A DNA stretch of 10,035 bases from Chloroflexota bacterium (GTDB lineage Bacteria; Chloroflexota; Dehalococcoidia; Lucifugimonadales; JADFKI01): contig VXRI01000177.1 of assembly GCA_009838595.1 (NCBI GenBank), positions 1 through 10,035 on the forward strand, written 5' to 3'. How positions within the stretch are numbered: the first letter of the stretch is position 1; every line of letters starts with the position of its first letter. A model generated the notes under the pieces. It was not told the origin of the DNA and made no database searches. It saw only the letters and a list, made by a program, of their open reading frames with translations. A program made the position numbers and the translations under genes. This document shows, one piece after another, positions 1-8,231 of this stretch.

Positions 1-25
1 ATGATTGTCAAGTTCCTAATCCACC

Positions 26-1378
26 TCAATTTCCCCCACCAGCGGTTGCAGGCTGCGCCCCTGACGCCTCCGCGCTCTCCGCCTCCGAATCCGATGTCAT
101 ACGCCCCCGCAGCGACGGCACCATCAAGCCCACAAGCCCAACCGTAATCAGTCCGAGCACGGCGTTTATCGTCATCGCCATCGGCGCGCCTATCGCGTCC
201 GCCATCCTGCCGAGAATTAGCCCGCCAATTGGACCCGCTCCGATTGCGAGCGTGATTACGCCCAATCCCCTGCCGCGCATGTCGTCGCGCGCCACCAGCA
301 GAATTATCGTCGCCTGCATAGCGCCGAACCCCGCAGTTCCCAGACCCAGCATCAGCATCAGCGCAAGCGACACGCCGTACCACTGCGAGAACGAGAACGC
401 CAGTAGCATTGTCAGTCCCGCCATCGAGCCGAATAGATACACCCGCCCGTGGTGTGTAAGATTGGACGCCGAGGCTATCGCAATCGAACCAGTCAACGCC
501 CCCAGCCCTTCAAATGCAAGCAGTAAGCCCATCAGCGTTGGACCTACATGCAGCACCTCCGACGCCATGACCGGGATGAGCTGCTGGTACGGGAACAGCA
601 GCAGGTTCATAAACACGGTTATCAGCACCACCGCCAGCAGCGTAGCCTCGCTGCAAACATAGCGGACACCCTCGACCAGTTCTTTGAACACAACCGTGTT
701 GCTGAATATGTCCTTGACGGTTTGTAGGGCGGTCGTGCCTTCATGCGTCGGCGTCTTCACATTCAGCATCATTATCGCCGATGCGATGAAGAATATCAGT
801 GTCATGGCGTAACCGGCTTCTAAGCCGTACCCCTCGCTGAACAAGAGTTGGCTTATGGTTATCAGACCGCCGCCAATCAGGGGACCCAGCATGCGGCTTG
901 AGTGCATGCCCACCGAGTCGAGCGCAATGGCGTTGTTCACGCGCGCCCTGCCGAGCACATCCAGCACGATGGTGCGGCGCGATGGCATATCCAATCCCCA
1001 GCCGATGCCGCCGACCAGCATCACCAGGTACGCATGCCAATACTGAACATTGCTCGTGGAAAAGATGAGGTCCGAGAAGATAAGCGCCGCCATCCCCACA
1101 GCCGCGAGCAGATTTGCGAACAGCGTTCCAAGCAGCAGCTTGCGCTTGTCCAGCCGCTCCGCGAGCACACCGCCGAACACGCCCAGCGCCACCAGAGGAC
1201 CCATCCCAGAAAATCCGACGAGCGTAACCAGAAACGCGCTTCCCGTCTCCTCAAACACGAACCAACCCAGCATCGTCATCTGCATCCAGCGCGAGATGTA
1301 CGCGAAGAAGTTGCTCACCCACAGCAGGCGATAGTTGGGGTTCAGGAAGGCGTCGAATGTGTGGATTCTTCGCGGCAT
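26..1378 (-). CDS. MFS transporter (EntS/MFS_3-like exporter)
   Basis: This gene encodes a predicted twelve-helix major facilitator, probably a proton-driven exporter of small molecules in the cytoplasmic membrane. The substrate cannot be told. The protein starts MPRRIHTFDAFLNPNYRLLW, the usual opening of EntS-like (MFS_3) proteins just before helix 1. The loop between helices 2 and 3 carries the family signature GGVLAERLDKRK (residues about 69-80), and alternating hydrophobic segments fill the rest. The C-terminus is a polar Ser/Ala/Gly-rich tail. I chose the ATG at 1378 because it gives 450 residues and a normal N-terminus. The frame stays open to an ATG at 1564, but the extra 62 residues (Cys- and Arg-rich) do not look like a transporter and overlap the presumed divergent promoter region. 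No strong ribosome site is visible at 1378. The gene is divergent from the RND pump, and no regulator lies beside either. The family call is firm and the start is moderately sure. Confidence 0.9.
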   Translation of the reverse strand: MPRRIHTFDAFLNPNYRLLWVSNFFAYISRWMQMTMLGWFVFEETGSAFLVTLVGFSGMGPLVALGVFGGVLAERLDKRKLLLGTLFANLLAAVGMAALIFSDLIFSTSNVQYWHAYLVMLVGGIGWGLDMPSRRTIVLDVLGRARVNNAIALDSVGMHSSRMLGPLIGGGLITISQLLFSEGYGLEAGYAMTLIFFIASAIMMLNVKTPTHEGTTALQTVKDIFSNTVVFKELVEGVRYVCSEATLLAVVLITVFMNLLLFPYQQLIPVMASEVLHVGPTLMGLLLAFEGLGALTGSIAIASASNLTHHGRVYLFGSMAGLTMLLAFSFSQWYGVSLALMLMLGLGTAGFGAMQATIILLVARDDMRGRGLGVITLAIGAGPIGGLILGRMADAIGAPMAMTINAVLGLITVGLVGLMVPSLRGRMTSDSEAESAEASGAQPATAGGGN

Positions 1379-1470
1379 GCGTCTTTGCAAGGCTGAAGCT
1401 CCATACCTGAAATTGGCGGCAATTTGTTCAGGATATTCTATACCTATTGGGCATCGTCTAAAAGGCATAA

Positions 1471-1493
1471 TTGACATCGATATGCAGGATAGG
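1471..1493 (-). repeat. Short intergenic motif, copy 1
   Basis: Read on the minus strand, this stretch has the halves CCTATCCTG and TATCGATGTCA. A block at 8232-8249 (minus) matches it at 14 of 18 aligned positions. A block at 8270-8299 (plus) has both halves in the same order with a few extra bases between them. All three are intergenic, which suggests a dispersed repeat, but three short imperfect copies are weak evidence. Confidence 0.3.
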
Positions 1494-1580
1494 CAAGAAA
1501 AATCACCGCGCCTCATCTTGTATACCCTGTCCATCGGTGTAAGTAAGTGGGCAGGGCGCACCACACACGAGACTGATATT

Positions 1581-1589
1581 TGTTATAGT
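1581..1589 (+). promoter_or_regulatory. Candidate extended -10 promoter for the RND gene
   Basis: TGTTATAGT fits the extended -10 pattern TGnTATAAT with one mismatch. No matching -35 is present 15-19 bases upstream, which extended -10 promoters tolerate. Transcription would start near 1596, about 40 bases before the TTG start codon. The assignment rests on pattern only. Confidence 0.4.
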
Positions 1590-1621
1590 TGATAGGTTAA
1601 ATGTTGACTTACTCCACTCGT

Positions 1622-1627
1622 AAGGAG
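1622..1627 (+). promoter_or_regulatory. Ribosome binding site fixing the TTG start of the RND gene
   Basis: AAGGAG is a near-perfect Shine-Dalgarno core, seven bases before the TTG at 1635. It decides the start in favour of TTG: the protein read from there, MSFITRLALSRQ, is the standard RND N-terminus just before transmembrane helix 1, and no in-frame ATG fits as well. Confidence 0.85.
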
Positions 1628-1634
1628 CCCACCT

Positions 1635-4600
1635 TTGAGTTTCATCACTAGGCTCGCGCTTAGCAGGCAATCCGTAACCATACTGAGCATCATCCTCGTC
1701 TTCGCAGCTGGCATATACACCTACACCAACATGCAGCGGGAACTCTTCCCCGCTATCGAGTTTCCCAACATATTCATCGTTTCCGTCCTGCCCAACTCGG
1801 ACCCGGAGACGGTGATGCGCGAGATTACCGTTCCCATCGAAGACGCCATCACCGGCATGACGGGCTTGAACGAGATTCAGTCCACCTCGACCGATACGCA
1901 GTCCGTCACCATCGCCACATTCGACTTTGATGTGGATATGGATGAAGCCAAGCGCGACCTCGAAAGCGCCATCAACGGAATTACGCTGCCGGACGATGCC
2001 TTCACCACGGTCAATCGCATCAACAGTGATGTTTTCCCCGTTATGCAGTTCACGATGTCCGGCGACGCGGACATTGTTACGCTGCAGCGCATCGCGGACG
2101 ACATCATCGTGCCGCGCCTGAGTCAGGTCGATGGCGTCGCGGATGTGAGTGTGCTGGGGCGGTCTTACGAGCAGATTGATGTCTATGTGGACGCGGAAAA
2201 GGTCGAAGATTTCGGCATATCCCTGGGCGCCATATCAGACGCGATAAGCAATAACAATACCAACCTGCCGGCGGGCAACATAGATACGCGCGGCACGACT
2301 TATACCGTGCGCTCGGACGGCAGGTTCGGCTCGCTGCAGGACTTGCGCGACCTGACTGTCGGCTTCGAGCAGACAGGAGCCGCGTCTCCGCAAGGGCAGT
2401 CGCCGCTCGGCAAACGCCCGATATTCCTGTCGGATGTCGCGGAAATTGAACTGACCACATCACGGCAGCAGACGATAACACGCACCAACGGCAATCCTGC
2501 GCTCGGCATCATCGTCATCAAGGATCCGGACGCCAACACGGTTGATGTAACGGAAGCGGCGACCGCCGTGATGGACGAAATACTGGAATTCGGTGTGCTG
2601 CCGGAGTATGTGGAAATCGGTGAGCTGTCGAACGACGGGCCCATAGTGCGCGAGTCGCTGGACAACTTGCTGCGTGAAGGCACGCTCGGTTTCGTGTTTG
2701 CGGTGTTGGTCGTGTTCCTATTCTTGCTGAACATCAGCCCGTCGTTCTTCCGCGGCGTGGCGCTCGCGCTGCGTCCTACGGCAATCATGGCAGTGTCGAT
2801 TCCTCTCAGCGTCATCACGGGTGTACTGCTGATGTCGTTCACTGATATATCGCTGAACTTCATGTCGCTCGCGGGCTTGGCTATTGCCGTGGGAAGGGTC
2901 GTGGACGACAGCATAGTGGTGCTGGAAAACATGTATCGGCACATCGAAGCGGGCGAAGAGCGCGTCAGCGCCGCGCTGTCCGCCACGCGCGAAGTTGGCG
3001 CGGCTATCATATCGTCCACGCTCACGACGGTTGCAGTGTTCATACCGCTGGCGTTCATACCGGGCATCGTAGGCGAGTTCTTCAGCCCATTCGCCATATC
3101 CGTTAGCCTTGCGCTCCTGGCGTCCACTTTGGTGGCGATAACCGCTGTGCCTGTGCTTGGCGCGGTGCTGCTGCGGCAGGGCGACATCGCGTCCGTAGGC
3201 GGCTCCACGGCAAGCGCTCGGTTCATGCAGCGTCTGTACTTGCCGGTATTGCGCTGGTCGCTGGGGCACAAGTTCGTCACGATTGTCCTTGCAATACTGA
3301 CGGTCGCGGGAAGCCTCGGACTACTGACGATCATCCCGATAACCTTCTTCCCGTCCACCACGCCCGAATACCTGACCGTGGACATCGAATTGCCCATAGG
3401 CTCGACCGCAGCCCGCGCCTATGAAGAGGCGCTCGCGGTGGAAGAAGTTCTTGACGAATTCACGCAGCAGGGCATAATTTCTGTCTATCGCACCACACTG
3501 GGCGCTAGCTCAGATGAGTTTGGCAACTCAGGCGGGGCGGAAGGCTTCCACCTCACCGGCATATTCATCAGGCTGGCAGATCCCGAAAGTGCGCCGGAAG
3601 ACATCGTGGACAGGTTGCGTGAAGCCATGCCGAACAGGGGCGACGATGTGTCTATCACCGTGCAAGGATTAAGCGAGGGACCGCCGTCCGAGCAGCTGGA
3701 AATCAACATCATTGGCAACGACTTCAACGACATCGCCGCAGTCTCACGCGAAATCGAGGCTAAACTGACGGACATAGACAGCATCATCAACATCGCCAGC
3801 AGCATATCGACGGGGCGCGAAGAAGTCGTAGTGGATGTTGACCCTATTCGAGCAGGCGAATATGGCTTGAACGCTCTGTTCGTCGGCTCACAGGTTACGC
3901 AGTATGTAACCGGCAGGGAAGTGTCGGAGATGGACATCGGCGGCGATACGCTGGGCATCGTCCTGCGCGGCAAGCGTGAATATGTGGACGACATCGAGAA
4001 GCTGCGGAACTTGCCAATCGAGAGCCAATTCGGGCAGGTCAAGCTGGGCGCCATCGCGGATATAGCCATCAAGACCGCGCCGTTGAGCATCAGTCGCTTC
4101 GACAATGACCGCTCCGCAACCATAACCGGGGTCATCACAGCTGCCGACACTCAAGCGGTTGGCGTGGAAGTCAGGCGCGCTATCGCAAGTGTCCAGGCGC
4201 CGCCGGGTGTGGAGGTCAAAGTCGGCGGCATATTCGAGCAGATTAACGAAGGCTTCCAAGACATATTCGTGGCAATGGCGGTGGGCATAGTGCTGGTGTA
4301 TCTGGTGATGGTGGCGACGCTGGGCGCGCTGCGAACGCCATTCATCATCGTGCTGAGCCTTCCGCTCGCAATCGTGGGCGCATTCGTCGCGCTATTGGTA
4401 ACCGGGCGCACGCTGAGCCTGTCCGCGATGATGGGCTTCTTGCTGCTGGTGGGTATCGTGGTTACGAACGCCATCGTGCTGCTGACCTTCGTGGAGCAGC
4501 TGCGAGCGCGAGGTTACAGCGTGTATGACGCGCTAATACAGGGCGGTCGCGTTCGGCTGCGTCCCATCCTGATGACCGCGTTCACGACCACATTCGCGCT

Positions 4601-4823
4601 AATCCCGCTCGCGTTGAGCACAACCCAAAGTGGCATCATCGGCGCAGAACTGGCGACAGTCGTCATAGGCGGCCTAGTAAGTTCGACCTTCCTGACACTC
4701 CTGGTAATTCCATCCGTGTACTGGATATTCAATGTATCCATCCCCGCCCTATTCGCCAGAATCGGCAGTCTTATACGCCACACATCCAGCCGCACCGCCG
4801 AAGCATCGCCATCGTCCGAATAA
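1635..4823 (+). CDS. RND-family efflux transporter permease (AcrB/SwrC-like)
   Basis: This is a full-length (1062 residues) resistance-nodulation-division transporter of the HAE1/AcrB family, a proton-driven exporter in the cytoplasmic membrane. Helix 1 lies near residues 13-31. A large extracytoplasmic domain with the QRELFPAIEFP opening follows, then helices 2-6 (about 345-515). The second half repeats this from helix 7 (about 545) to helices 8-12 (about 870-1045). Proton-relay residues are visible: D424-D425 in GRVVDDSIVVLEN, and R974 and T981 in RLRPILMT. The position of AcrB Lys940 is Thr944 (VTNAIVLL), as in SwrC-type pumps of monoderm bacteria. No adaptor or TolC-like gene lies nearby, so it may work alone or with distant partners. 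Substrate (drug, lipid or surfactant) is unknown. TTG start with a strong ribosome site; stop TAA. The divergent MFS exporter is its only transporter neighbour. Confidence 0.96.
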   Translation: MSFITRLALSRQSVTILSIILVFAAGIYTYTNMQRELFPAIEFPNIFIVSVLPNSDPETVMREITVPIEDAITGMTGLNEIQSTSTDTQSVTIATFDFDVDMDEAKRDLESAINGITLPDDAFTTVNRINSDVFPVMQFTMSGDADIVTLQRIADDIIVPRLSQVDGVADVSVLGRSYEQIDVYVDAEKVEDFGISLGAISDAISNNNTNLPAGNIDTRGTTYTVRSDGRFGSLQDLRDLTVGFEQTGAASPQGQSPLGKRPIFLSDVAEIELTTSRQQTITRTNGNPALGIIVIKDPDANTVDVTEAATAVMDEILEFGVLPEYVEIGELSNDGPIVRESLDNLLREGTLGFVFAVLVVFLFLLNISPSFFRGVALALRPTAIMAVSIPLSVITGVLLMSFTDISLNFMSLAGLAIAVGRVVDDSIVVLENMYRHIEAGEERVSAALSATREVGAAIISSTLTTVAVFIPLAFIPGIVGEFFSPFAISVSLALLASTLVAITAVPVLGAVLLRQGDIASVGGSTASARFMQRLYLPVLRWSLGHKFVTIVLAILTVAGSLGLLTIIPITFFPSTTPEYLTVDIELPIGSTAARAYEEALAVEEVLDEFTQQGIISVYRTTLGASSDEFGNSGGAEGFHLTGIFIRLADPESAPEDIVDRLREAMPNRGDDVSITVQGLSEGPPSEQLEINIIGNDFNDIAAVSREIEAKLTDIDSIINIASSISTGREEVVVDVDPIRAGEYGLNALFVGSQVTQYVTGREVSEMDIGGDTLGIVLRGKREYVDDIEKLRNLPIESQFGQVKLGAIADIAIKTAPLSISRFDNDRSATITGVITAADTQAVGVEVRRAIASVQAPPGVEVKVGGIFEQINEGFQDIFVAMAVGIVLVYLVMVATLGALRTPFIIVLSLPLAIVGAFVALLVTGRTLSLSAMMGFLLLVGIVVTNAIVLLTFVEQLRARGYSVYDALIQGGRVRLRPILMTAFTTTFALIPLALSTTQSGIIGAELATVVIGGLVSSTFLTLLVIPSVYWIFNVSIPALFARIGSLIRHTSSRTAEASPSSE

Positions 4824-4869
4824 CGCAGAGTCGTTGACAAATGCGGTGAAAATACCAACGCCAACATTT

Positions 4870-4913
4870 CCCATTCCTAATGTCCCTTCCCCACGAAGGG
4901 AGGCTAGGATGGG
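4870..4913. repeat. Imperfect inverted repeat / hairpin element
   Basis: The 162-base gap between the RND stop and the metallopeptidase start holds a nested palindrome. The core is CCCTTC (4884-4889), a five-base loop, and GAAGGG (4895-4900). Symmetrical CCTA (4876-4879) and TAGG (4905-4908) follow after four-base internal loops. The outer arms CCCAT and ATGGG pair with a one-base bulge. No T-run follows on either strand, so it is not a standard terminator. It may be a dispersed intergenic element or a processing/stability hairpin at the RND mRNA 3' end. Confidence 0.55.
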
Positions 4914-4985
4914 GGTGAAAACTCTAGCAATGACACTGCCAAACACAGCCCCAATACTCTTCTCCGCTACAATAGCAGCACACCT

Positions 4986-5723
4986 ATGCCACAAAACGAA
5001 ACCGCGAGCATCGAGTCCGATGGCAAGCGCATCGATTACACGATAGTTCGCAGCGCGCGCCGCAAGAAAACGCTCGAAATCACTATCGACCCGGAGATTG
5101 GCGTGTTGGTGCGCTCGCCGGCGAACGCATCGCGCAAGGAAATCGCCACGCTTGTGCATCGCCGCGCCGGCTGGATTTTACGCAGGACGGCGGAAGCGGC
5201 AGAGCCGCCTAGCGCGCGCCGCTTCGCGGATGGCGAGACGATGCCTTACCTAGGCAGCGAATATCCGATTGTCAACGCGCAGGCATTGTCCAATGCGCTA
5301 ACGGTCAACCTTGTTGACGGCGCGTTTCGCATTTCGGCGCCGGTACACATCGGCGAAGAAGAACGAATCACTGCATCGCGCGAGGCTTTCGAACGGTGGT
5401 ATCGCCAAGAAGCAGAGCGTCTGCTGCCCGATATGGTTGCGAATTGGCAAAGCAAGGTAAGCCGTCATAAGCCTTCGCGCGTTCTGATACGCAGCCAACG
5501 CAAGCGGTGGGGCAGCTGCTCGTCGGATGGCAGCATCCGCCTGAACTGGCGCATCGTAATGGCGGAGCCTGCGCTCATCGATTATCTGGTCGTACACGAG
5601 TTGGCGCACCTCGAAGTGATGAACCATTCGCCGCGCTACTGGGCGCATGTGGAGCGCGTGCTGCCCGACCACCGCGCGCGCCGCAAGCGCCTAAACGAAA
5701 TTGGGATGCAGTTTTGGTTCTAA
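4986..5723 (+). CDS. YgjP-like (DUF45) zinc metallopeptidase
   Basis: The 245-residue protein belongs to the YgjP/DUF45 family of M48-like, SprT-like zinc metallopeptidases. The N-terminal part (about 15-75) carries the family phrase RSARRKKTLEITIDPE and a basic amphipathic segment. The C-terminal catalytic part has RSQRKRWGSCSSDGSIRLNW followed by the zinc site HELAH (H204, E205, H208) and the third histidine H214 in MNHSPRYW. All expected metal and catalytic residues are present, so the enzyme should be active. There is no signal peptide or membrane helix, so it is probably cytoplasmic. Physiological substrates of this family are poorly known. The start has no clear Shine-Dalgarno. A TACAAT hexamer at 4968-4973 could be a -10 giving a very short leader. 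The stop lies only 15 bases from the end of the convergent DUF3574 gene. Confidence 0.93.
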   Translation: MPQNETASIESDGKRIDYTIVRSARRKKTLEITIDPEIGVLVRSPANASRKEIATLVHRRAGWILRRTAEAAEPPSARRFADGETMPYLGSEYPIVNAQALSNALTVNLVDGAFRISAPVHIGEEERITASREAFERWYRQEAERLLPDMVANWQSKVSRHKPSRVLIRSQRKRWGSCSSDGSIRLNWRIVMAEPALIDYLVVHELAHLEVMNHSPRYWAHVERVLPDHRARRKRLNEIGMQFWF

Positions 5724-5738
5724 AACCGTTGGAAAAGT

Positions 5739-6071
5739 TTAGAACGCTACGCATGCCGAGTCCGTAACACGGACTCTTGGCTGAATCGCCCCTTGCACTC
5801 CTCCACAATTTCGTTCAGCCGTGTCAGGGGGTCCGTGTCTGGCTCGGGGAGAATCAGCGCCCTCTTGAAACGCTCGCGTACGCTCTCCCTGGAAGTTACG
5901 CCGCTGCCCTGCCGCATCGAAGGCCGACAGTCCGTCCGGAAAGCGCGGCGTTACGGTGTCCGGCAAGAACGCTCGCCAGTCGTAGTCGCTCACGCCCTCG
6001 GCATCGCCGATGTTTCGTCCGAAGATTAGACGGTATTCGTCGAAGCGATCGCTTCCATCAGGGCAATTCAC
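5739..6071 (-). pseudogene. DUF3574-family gene disrupted by two compensating frameshifts
   Basis: The uninterrupted frame (GTG at 6071, 110 codons) begins like a DUF3574 protein: FDEYRLIFGRN, then DYDWRAFLPDTVTPRFPDG and FDAAGQ. After about 5889 this frame becomes composition-biased nonsense, while the neighbouring minus-strand frame continues the family: SVRERFKRALILPEPDTDP, LNEIVEECKGRFSQESVLR. Near 5762 the reading must return to the first frame for the typical ending SACVAF and stop. Both switch points sit at short G runs (GGG at 5887-5889; GG at 5762-5763), consistent with one extra G and one missing G. DUF3574 has no known function. The reading frame is therefore broken, either by real decay or by assembly error. 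No ribosome site is visible. The gene is convergent with the metallopeptidase. Confidence 0.72.
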
Positions 6072-6191
6072 TTAATCAGGTGAAGGCGTACAGACAAGCA
6101 GAATATACAGGCAAAGTGCAAGTACAACGTATATATGCAAACTTTTCATAACCAAGCGAATTCCTGTTATAGCGTGAATGCGTCGCCCGGA

Positions 6192-6953
6192 TTATTTTGC
6201 CGTAGTGAATGCCGACACCCAGCACGGGTAGAAACCTGCGGAATGCGCGGCGCGCCGCGATGCTATGTTGTTGATGCTTGTGCCGTAGTATGGGACTTTT
6301 CCTGCGTCTAGCACGGCTCGCGCAGCCTGCGAAGTCAGTGCGGTTGCTATTCCCCTGTTCCTGTGCGACGGATGCACATCGACTCCGATTTGCCAGAGCG
6401 CATCCGCGTCTGCGCTTGCGGCTGCCACGCCGACGACCTCATCTGCGTGCAGCGCGACCGCCGCGACCGCGTCGTGACGCCCTTGCTCTGCGCGGTGCGG
6501 TGCGATCGCGTTCTGCCAGTCCGCAGGATTCAGCCCTTGCAGCAATTCGGCGCCGCCAATTTCAAGCGCGTATCCGGACGGCGCACTCCGATCAACCCAG
6601 CTCTGTTCGGAGACGACATTGTATGCATACGGCCCGTTCAGACGCAGCGAATAGGCATTCACATGTAGCGCCGCCGCGCCGAGAATGTCCGGGCTGAAGG
6701 CATCGTCAGCGTCCATGCCATGGAATATCTCAGTCGCCCAAGCGATGAATTGCGGAGTCGCAGCAACCACTACGCCTGTGCCCGTGCTCGCTATCGTCAA
6801 GATGTCGTCCGGCGTAGGGAATCGGCGTACGAGTGGATTACTGGCGCGGTCGGCTGTCAACTCGGAGATATGCACGCCTTCGGTTAGGAACGCGGCAGGA
6901 TCGCAGCAAGATTCGGCGGCGAGTGTGGCAGTGATGAGTTCGGCGGCGGTCAT
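6192..6953 (-). CDS. GNAT-family N-acetyltransferase
   Basis: The 253-residue protein ends with a recognisable GNAT domain, which transfers an acetyl group from acetyl-CoA to an amine. Strand 4 and motif A read WQIGVDVHPSHRNRGIATAL (187-206), with the CoA-pyrophosphate loop R198-N-R-G-I-A203. Motif B follows as NIASRRAAHSAGFYPCW (about 229-245), ending with the usual aromatic-rich strand. The first 130 residues are less conserved and are probably a degenerate N-terminal half or a substrate-recognition extension. The acceptor cannot be predicted. The ATG at 6953 has no Shine-Dalgarno, and no better start is available before Met79, which would remove much of the N-terminal part. The next gene upstream on the same strand, the methyltransferase, ends 123 bases away, and no promoter or terminator is obvious in between. 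Confidence 0.87.
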   Translation of the reverse strand: MTAAELITATLAAESCCDPAAFLTEGVHISELTADRASNPLVRRFPTPDDILTIASTGTGVVVAATPQFIAWATEIFHGMDADDAFSPDILGAAALHVNAYSLRLNGPYAYNVVSEQSWVDRSAPSGYALEIGGAELLQGLNPADWQNAIAPHRAEQGRHDAVAAVALHADEVVGVAAASADADALWQIGVDVHPSHRNRGIATALTSQAARAVLDAGKVPYYGTSINNIASRRAAHSAGFYPCWVSAFTTAK

Positions 6954-7076
6954 GATATAAGTCGGCTTGTCGGTATTTCGGCTGGCGGTTTACGGCGGTC
7001 GGGGGATATGCCGCGGGTTCGTGATGGATATGGGACGGGGATTATTGCGCCAATTGAGAATACGGCTATATGAGGG

Positions 7077-7874
7077 TTACTTCGTTGCTCTGATGGAAAA
7101 TATCTGCGGGTAGGATTCGTTGTATTCGGGGAGGCGCCAGCCGCCGTCCTCGCCTTGCACCATTGTGGGGAAGAAGCGGAAGAAGCAGTGTGTGAACTCG
7201 TGCAGATATTCTATTTGCAAGCCTGCTTTTGCCAGCGCGGTTACGATTTCGCCTAGGCTATGCTGCCATTCGTACACAGGACTTTCGATAGTGCCTTCGC
7301 CGGCGTAGCTTGGCTCGCCGCCTTCCCATAGCCACTCTTCGTTGAGATATGAGTATGTGGGGATTAGATTGCCAGCTTCGGACATCTCGAACACGTTCAT
7401 CACAGGGTGCCCATCTGCAATGTAGAAAGTGCCGCCGGGCTTGAGGTGATTGGCGATGACTTCTGCCCACTTGTCCATATCCGGCAGCCAGCAGAGCACG
7501 CCGTATGAGGTGAACACGATGTCGAACTGCTCGTCGAGCACATCCGGCAGGTCGTAGATGTTGGAGCGGATGAAGCGCGTGTCCAACCCTAGTTCGGCGC
7601 TCAGCGAACGCGCTAGGTCGATTGCGGCGTCGGACAGGTCAACGCCTGTAGCCTTCGCGCCCAGCCGCGACCACGACATGGTGTCCAGCCCGAAATGGCA
7701 CTGCAAATGCAGCAGCGTCTTGCCCGATACATCGCCTACCTCGCGCAATTCCAAATCGTGCAGCGTCATGCGCCCCGCCTTGAAACCATCAACATCGTAC
7801 AGTTCGGACGCGGCGTGTATGGGCGTGCGCTCGTTCCAATTGGCTCGGTTGATTCGGACTTGCTCTTCCAGCAC
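7077..7874 (-). CDS. Class I SAM-dependent methyltransferase
   Basis: The 265-residue protein has the Rossmann-fold SAM-binding order of class I methyltransferases. Motif I is LLHLQCHFGLDT (54-65), the variant found in one broad family in place of the usual DxGxGxG. The acidic residue for the SAM ribose is D79 in GVDLSDAAI. Post-motifs are SNIYDLP (104-110), FDIVFTSYGVLCWLPD (117-132) and LKPGGTFYIAD (144-154). The C-terminal 100 residues, with several aromatic residues, probably shape the substrate pocket. The substrate is unknown. The start is GTG at 7874, supported by AGGAG at 7884-7888 nine bases upstream. An in-frame TAG shortly upstream of the frame leaves no better start. It lies 157 bases downstream of tRNA-Asp on the same strand and could share its transcript, though nothing proves it. 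Confidence 0.93.
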   Translation of the reverse strand: MLEEQVRINRANWNERTPIHAASELYDVDGFKAGRMTLHDLELREVGDVSGKTLLHLQCHFGLDTMSWSRLGAKATGVDLSDAAIDLARSLSAELGLDTRFIRSNIYDLPDVLDEQFDIVFTSYGVLCWLPDMDKWAEVIANHLKPGGTFYIADGHPVMNVFEMSEAGNLIPTYSYLNEEWLWEGGEPSYAGEGTIESPVYEWQHSLGEIVTALAKAGLQIEYLHEFTHCFFRFFPTMVQGEDGGWRLPEYNESYPQIFSIRATK

Positions 7875-8031
7875 GGTGATACGCTCCTGCGGCGATAGTT
7901 GAGTGAAGAATGCGGTGCGCTAATGGCGCGTGATAACGCGCGGGAGCGACATTGCGGCGGAAAGGACGGGGAACAATGCAGGAAGCGGCGCAATCAAGGC
8001 TTGCAAATTATGCGCGCTTCAAGCGTTCGAG

Positions 8032-8108
8032 TGGCGACCCCGACCGGATTTGAACCGGCGATCTCTGGCTTGACAGGCCAGTATGTTAAACCGCTACACC
8101 ACGGGGCC
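8032..8108 (-). tRNA. tRNA-Asp (anticodon GTC)
   Basis: On the minus strand the sequence folds as a complete cloverleaf. The acceptor stem is GGCCCCG/CGGGGTC with discriminator G. The anticodon stem CTGGC/GCCAG encloses loop CTGTCAA with anticodon GTC (8072-8074). The T arm is GCCGG-TTCAAAT-CCGGT. The 3' CCA is encoded at 8032-8034. A good promoter lies upstream at 8162-8190. Confidence 0.97.
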
Positions 8109-8161
8109 GCATTAGAGAGTGCATGGCGAACAACCGACTTGCGCGCCGTGACTGTCTATTG

Positions 8162-8190
8162 ATGTTAGCGCGTAACGGGGTACAGGTCAA
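8162..8190 (-). promoter_or_regulatory. Sigma70-type promoter for tRNA-Asp
   Basis: On the minus strand TTGACC (8185-8190, five of six bases of the -35 consensus) and TAACAT (8162-8167, four of six of the -10) are separated by exactly 17 bases. Transcription would begin near 8155, leaving a leader of about 47 bases before the tRNA 5' end, which RNase P would remove. Confidence 0.6.
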
Positions 8191-8231
8191 CCTTTTTCGG
8201 ACAGTTGACAGATAAAGATAAAGGATTTCAT

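Larger units (their letters stand above)
1379..1634. other. Divergent intergenic region between the two transporters
   Basis: These 256 bases separate the start of the MFS gene (minus) from the start of the RND gene (plus), so they should hold both promoters. On the plus strand an extended -10 is visible at 1581-1589. On the minus strand a TAGAAT hexamer at 1435-1440 is a possible -10 for the MFS gene, but its -35 partner is poor. A copy of a short intergenic motif lies at 1471-1493 (described separately). No convincing regulator-binding palindrome was found. Confidence 0.5.

Noticed and set aside
1..25. ATG at position 1 as the start of a gene
   Set aside because: The frame cannot be followed as coding because it runs straight into the end of the MFS gene on the other strand; nothing supports it.
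1379..1564. N-terminal extension of the MFS protein to an ATG at 1564
   Set aside because: The extra 62 residues are Cys/Arg-rich with no homology style, and the normal family N-terminus begins at 1378.
2300..3397. Long (365-codon) minus-strand frame inside the RND gene
   Set aside because: Ser/Thr/Arg-rich antisense shadow of a clear RND coding sequence; the opposite frame has all family motifs.
5777..6151. Plus-strand 124-codon frame
   Set aside because: Arg-rich shadow of the DUF3574 remnant on the other strand; it has no family resemblance.
7980..8031. Terminator after tRNA-Asp (CGCTT/AAGCG near 8018)
   Set aside because: The arms nearly touch, leaving only a four-base stem with a three-base loop, and no T-run follows.
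7899..8162. Plus-strand frame with the phrase TPTGFEPAISGLTG
   Set aside because: It is the antisense translation of tRNA-Asp; this phrase is a well-known false protein arising from tRNA genes.
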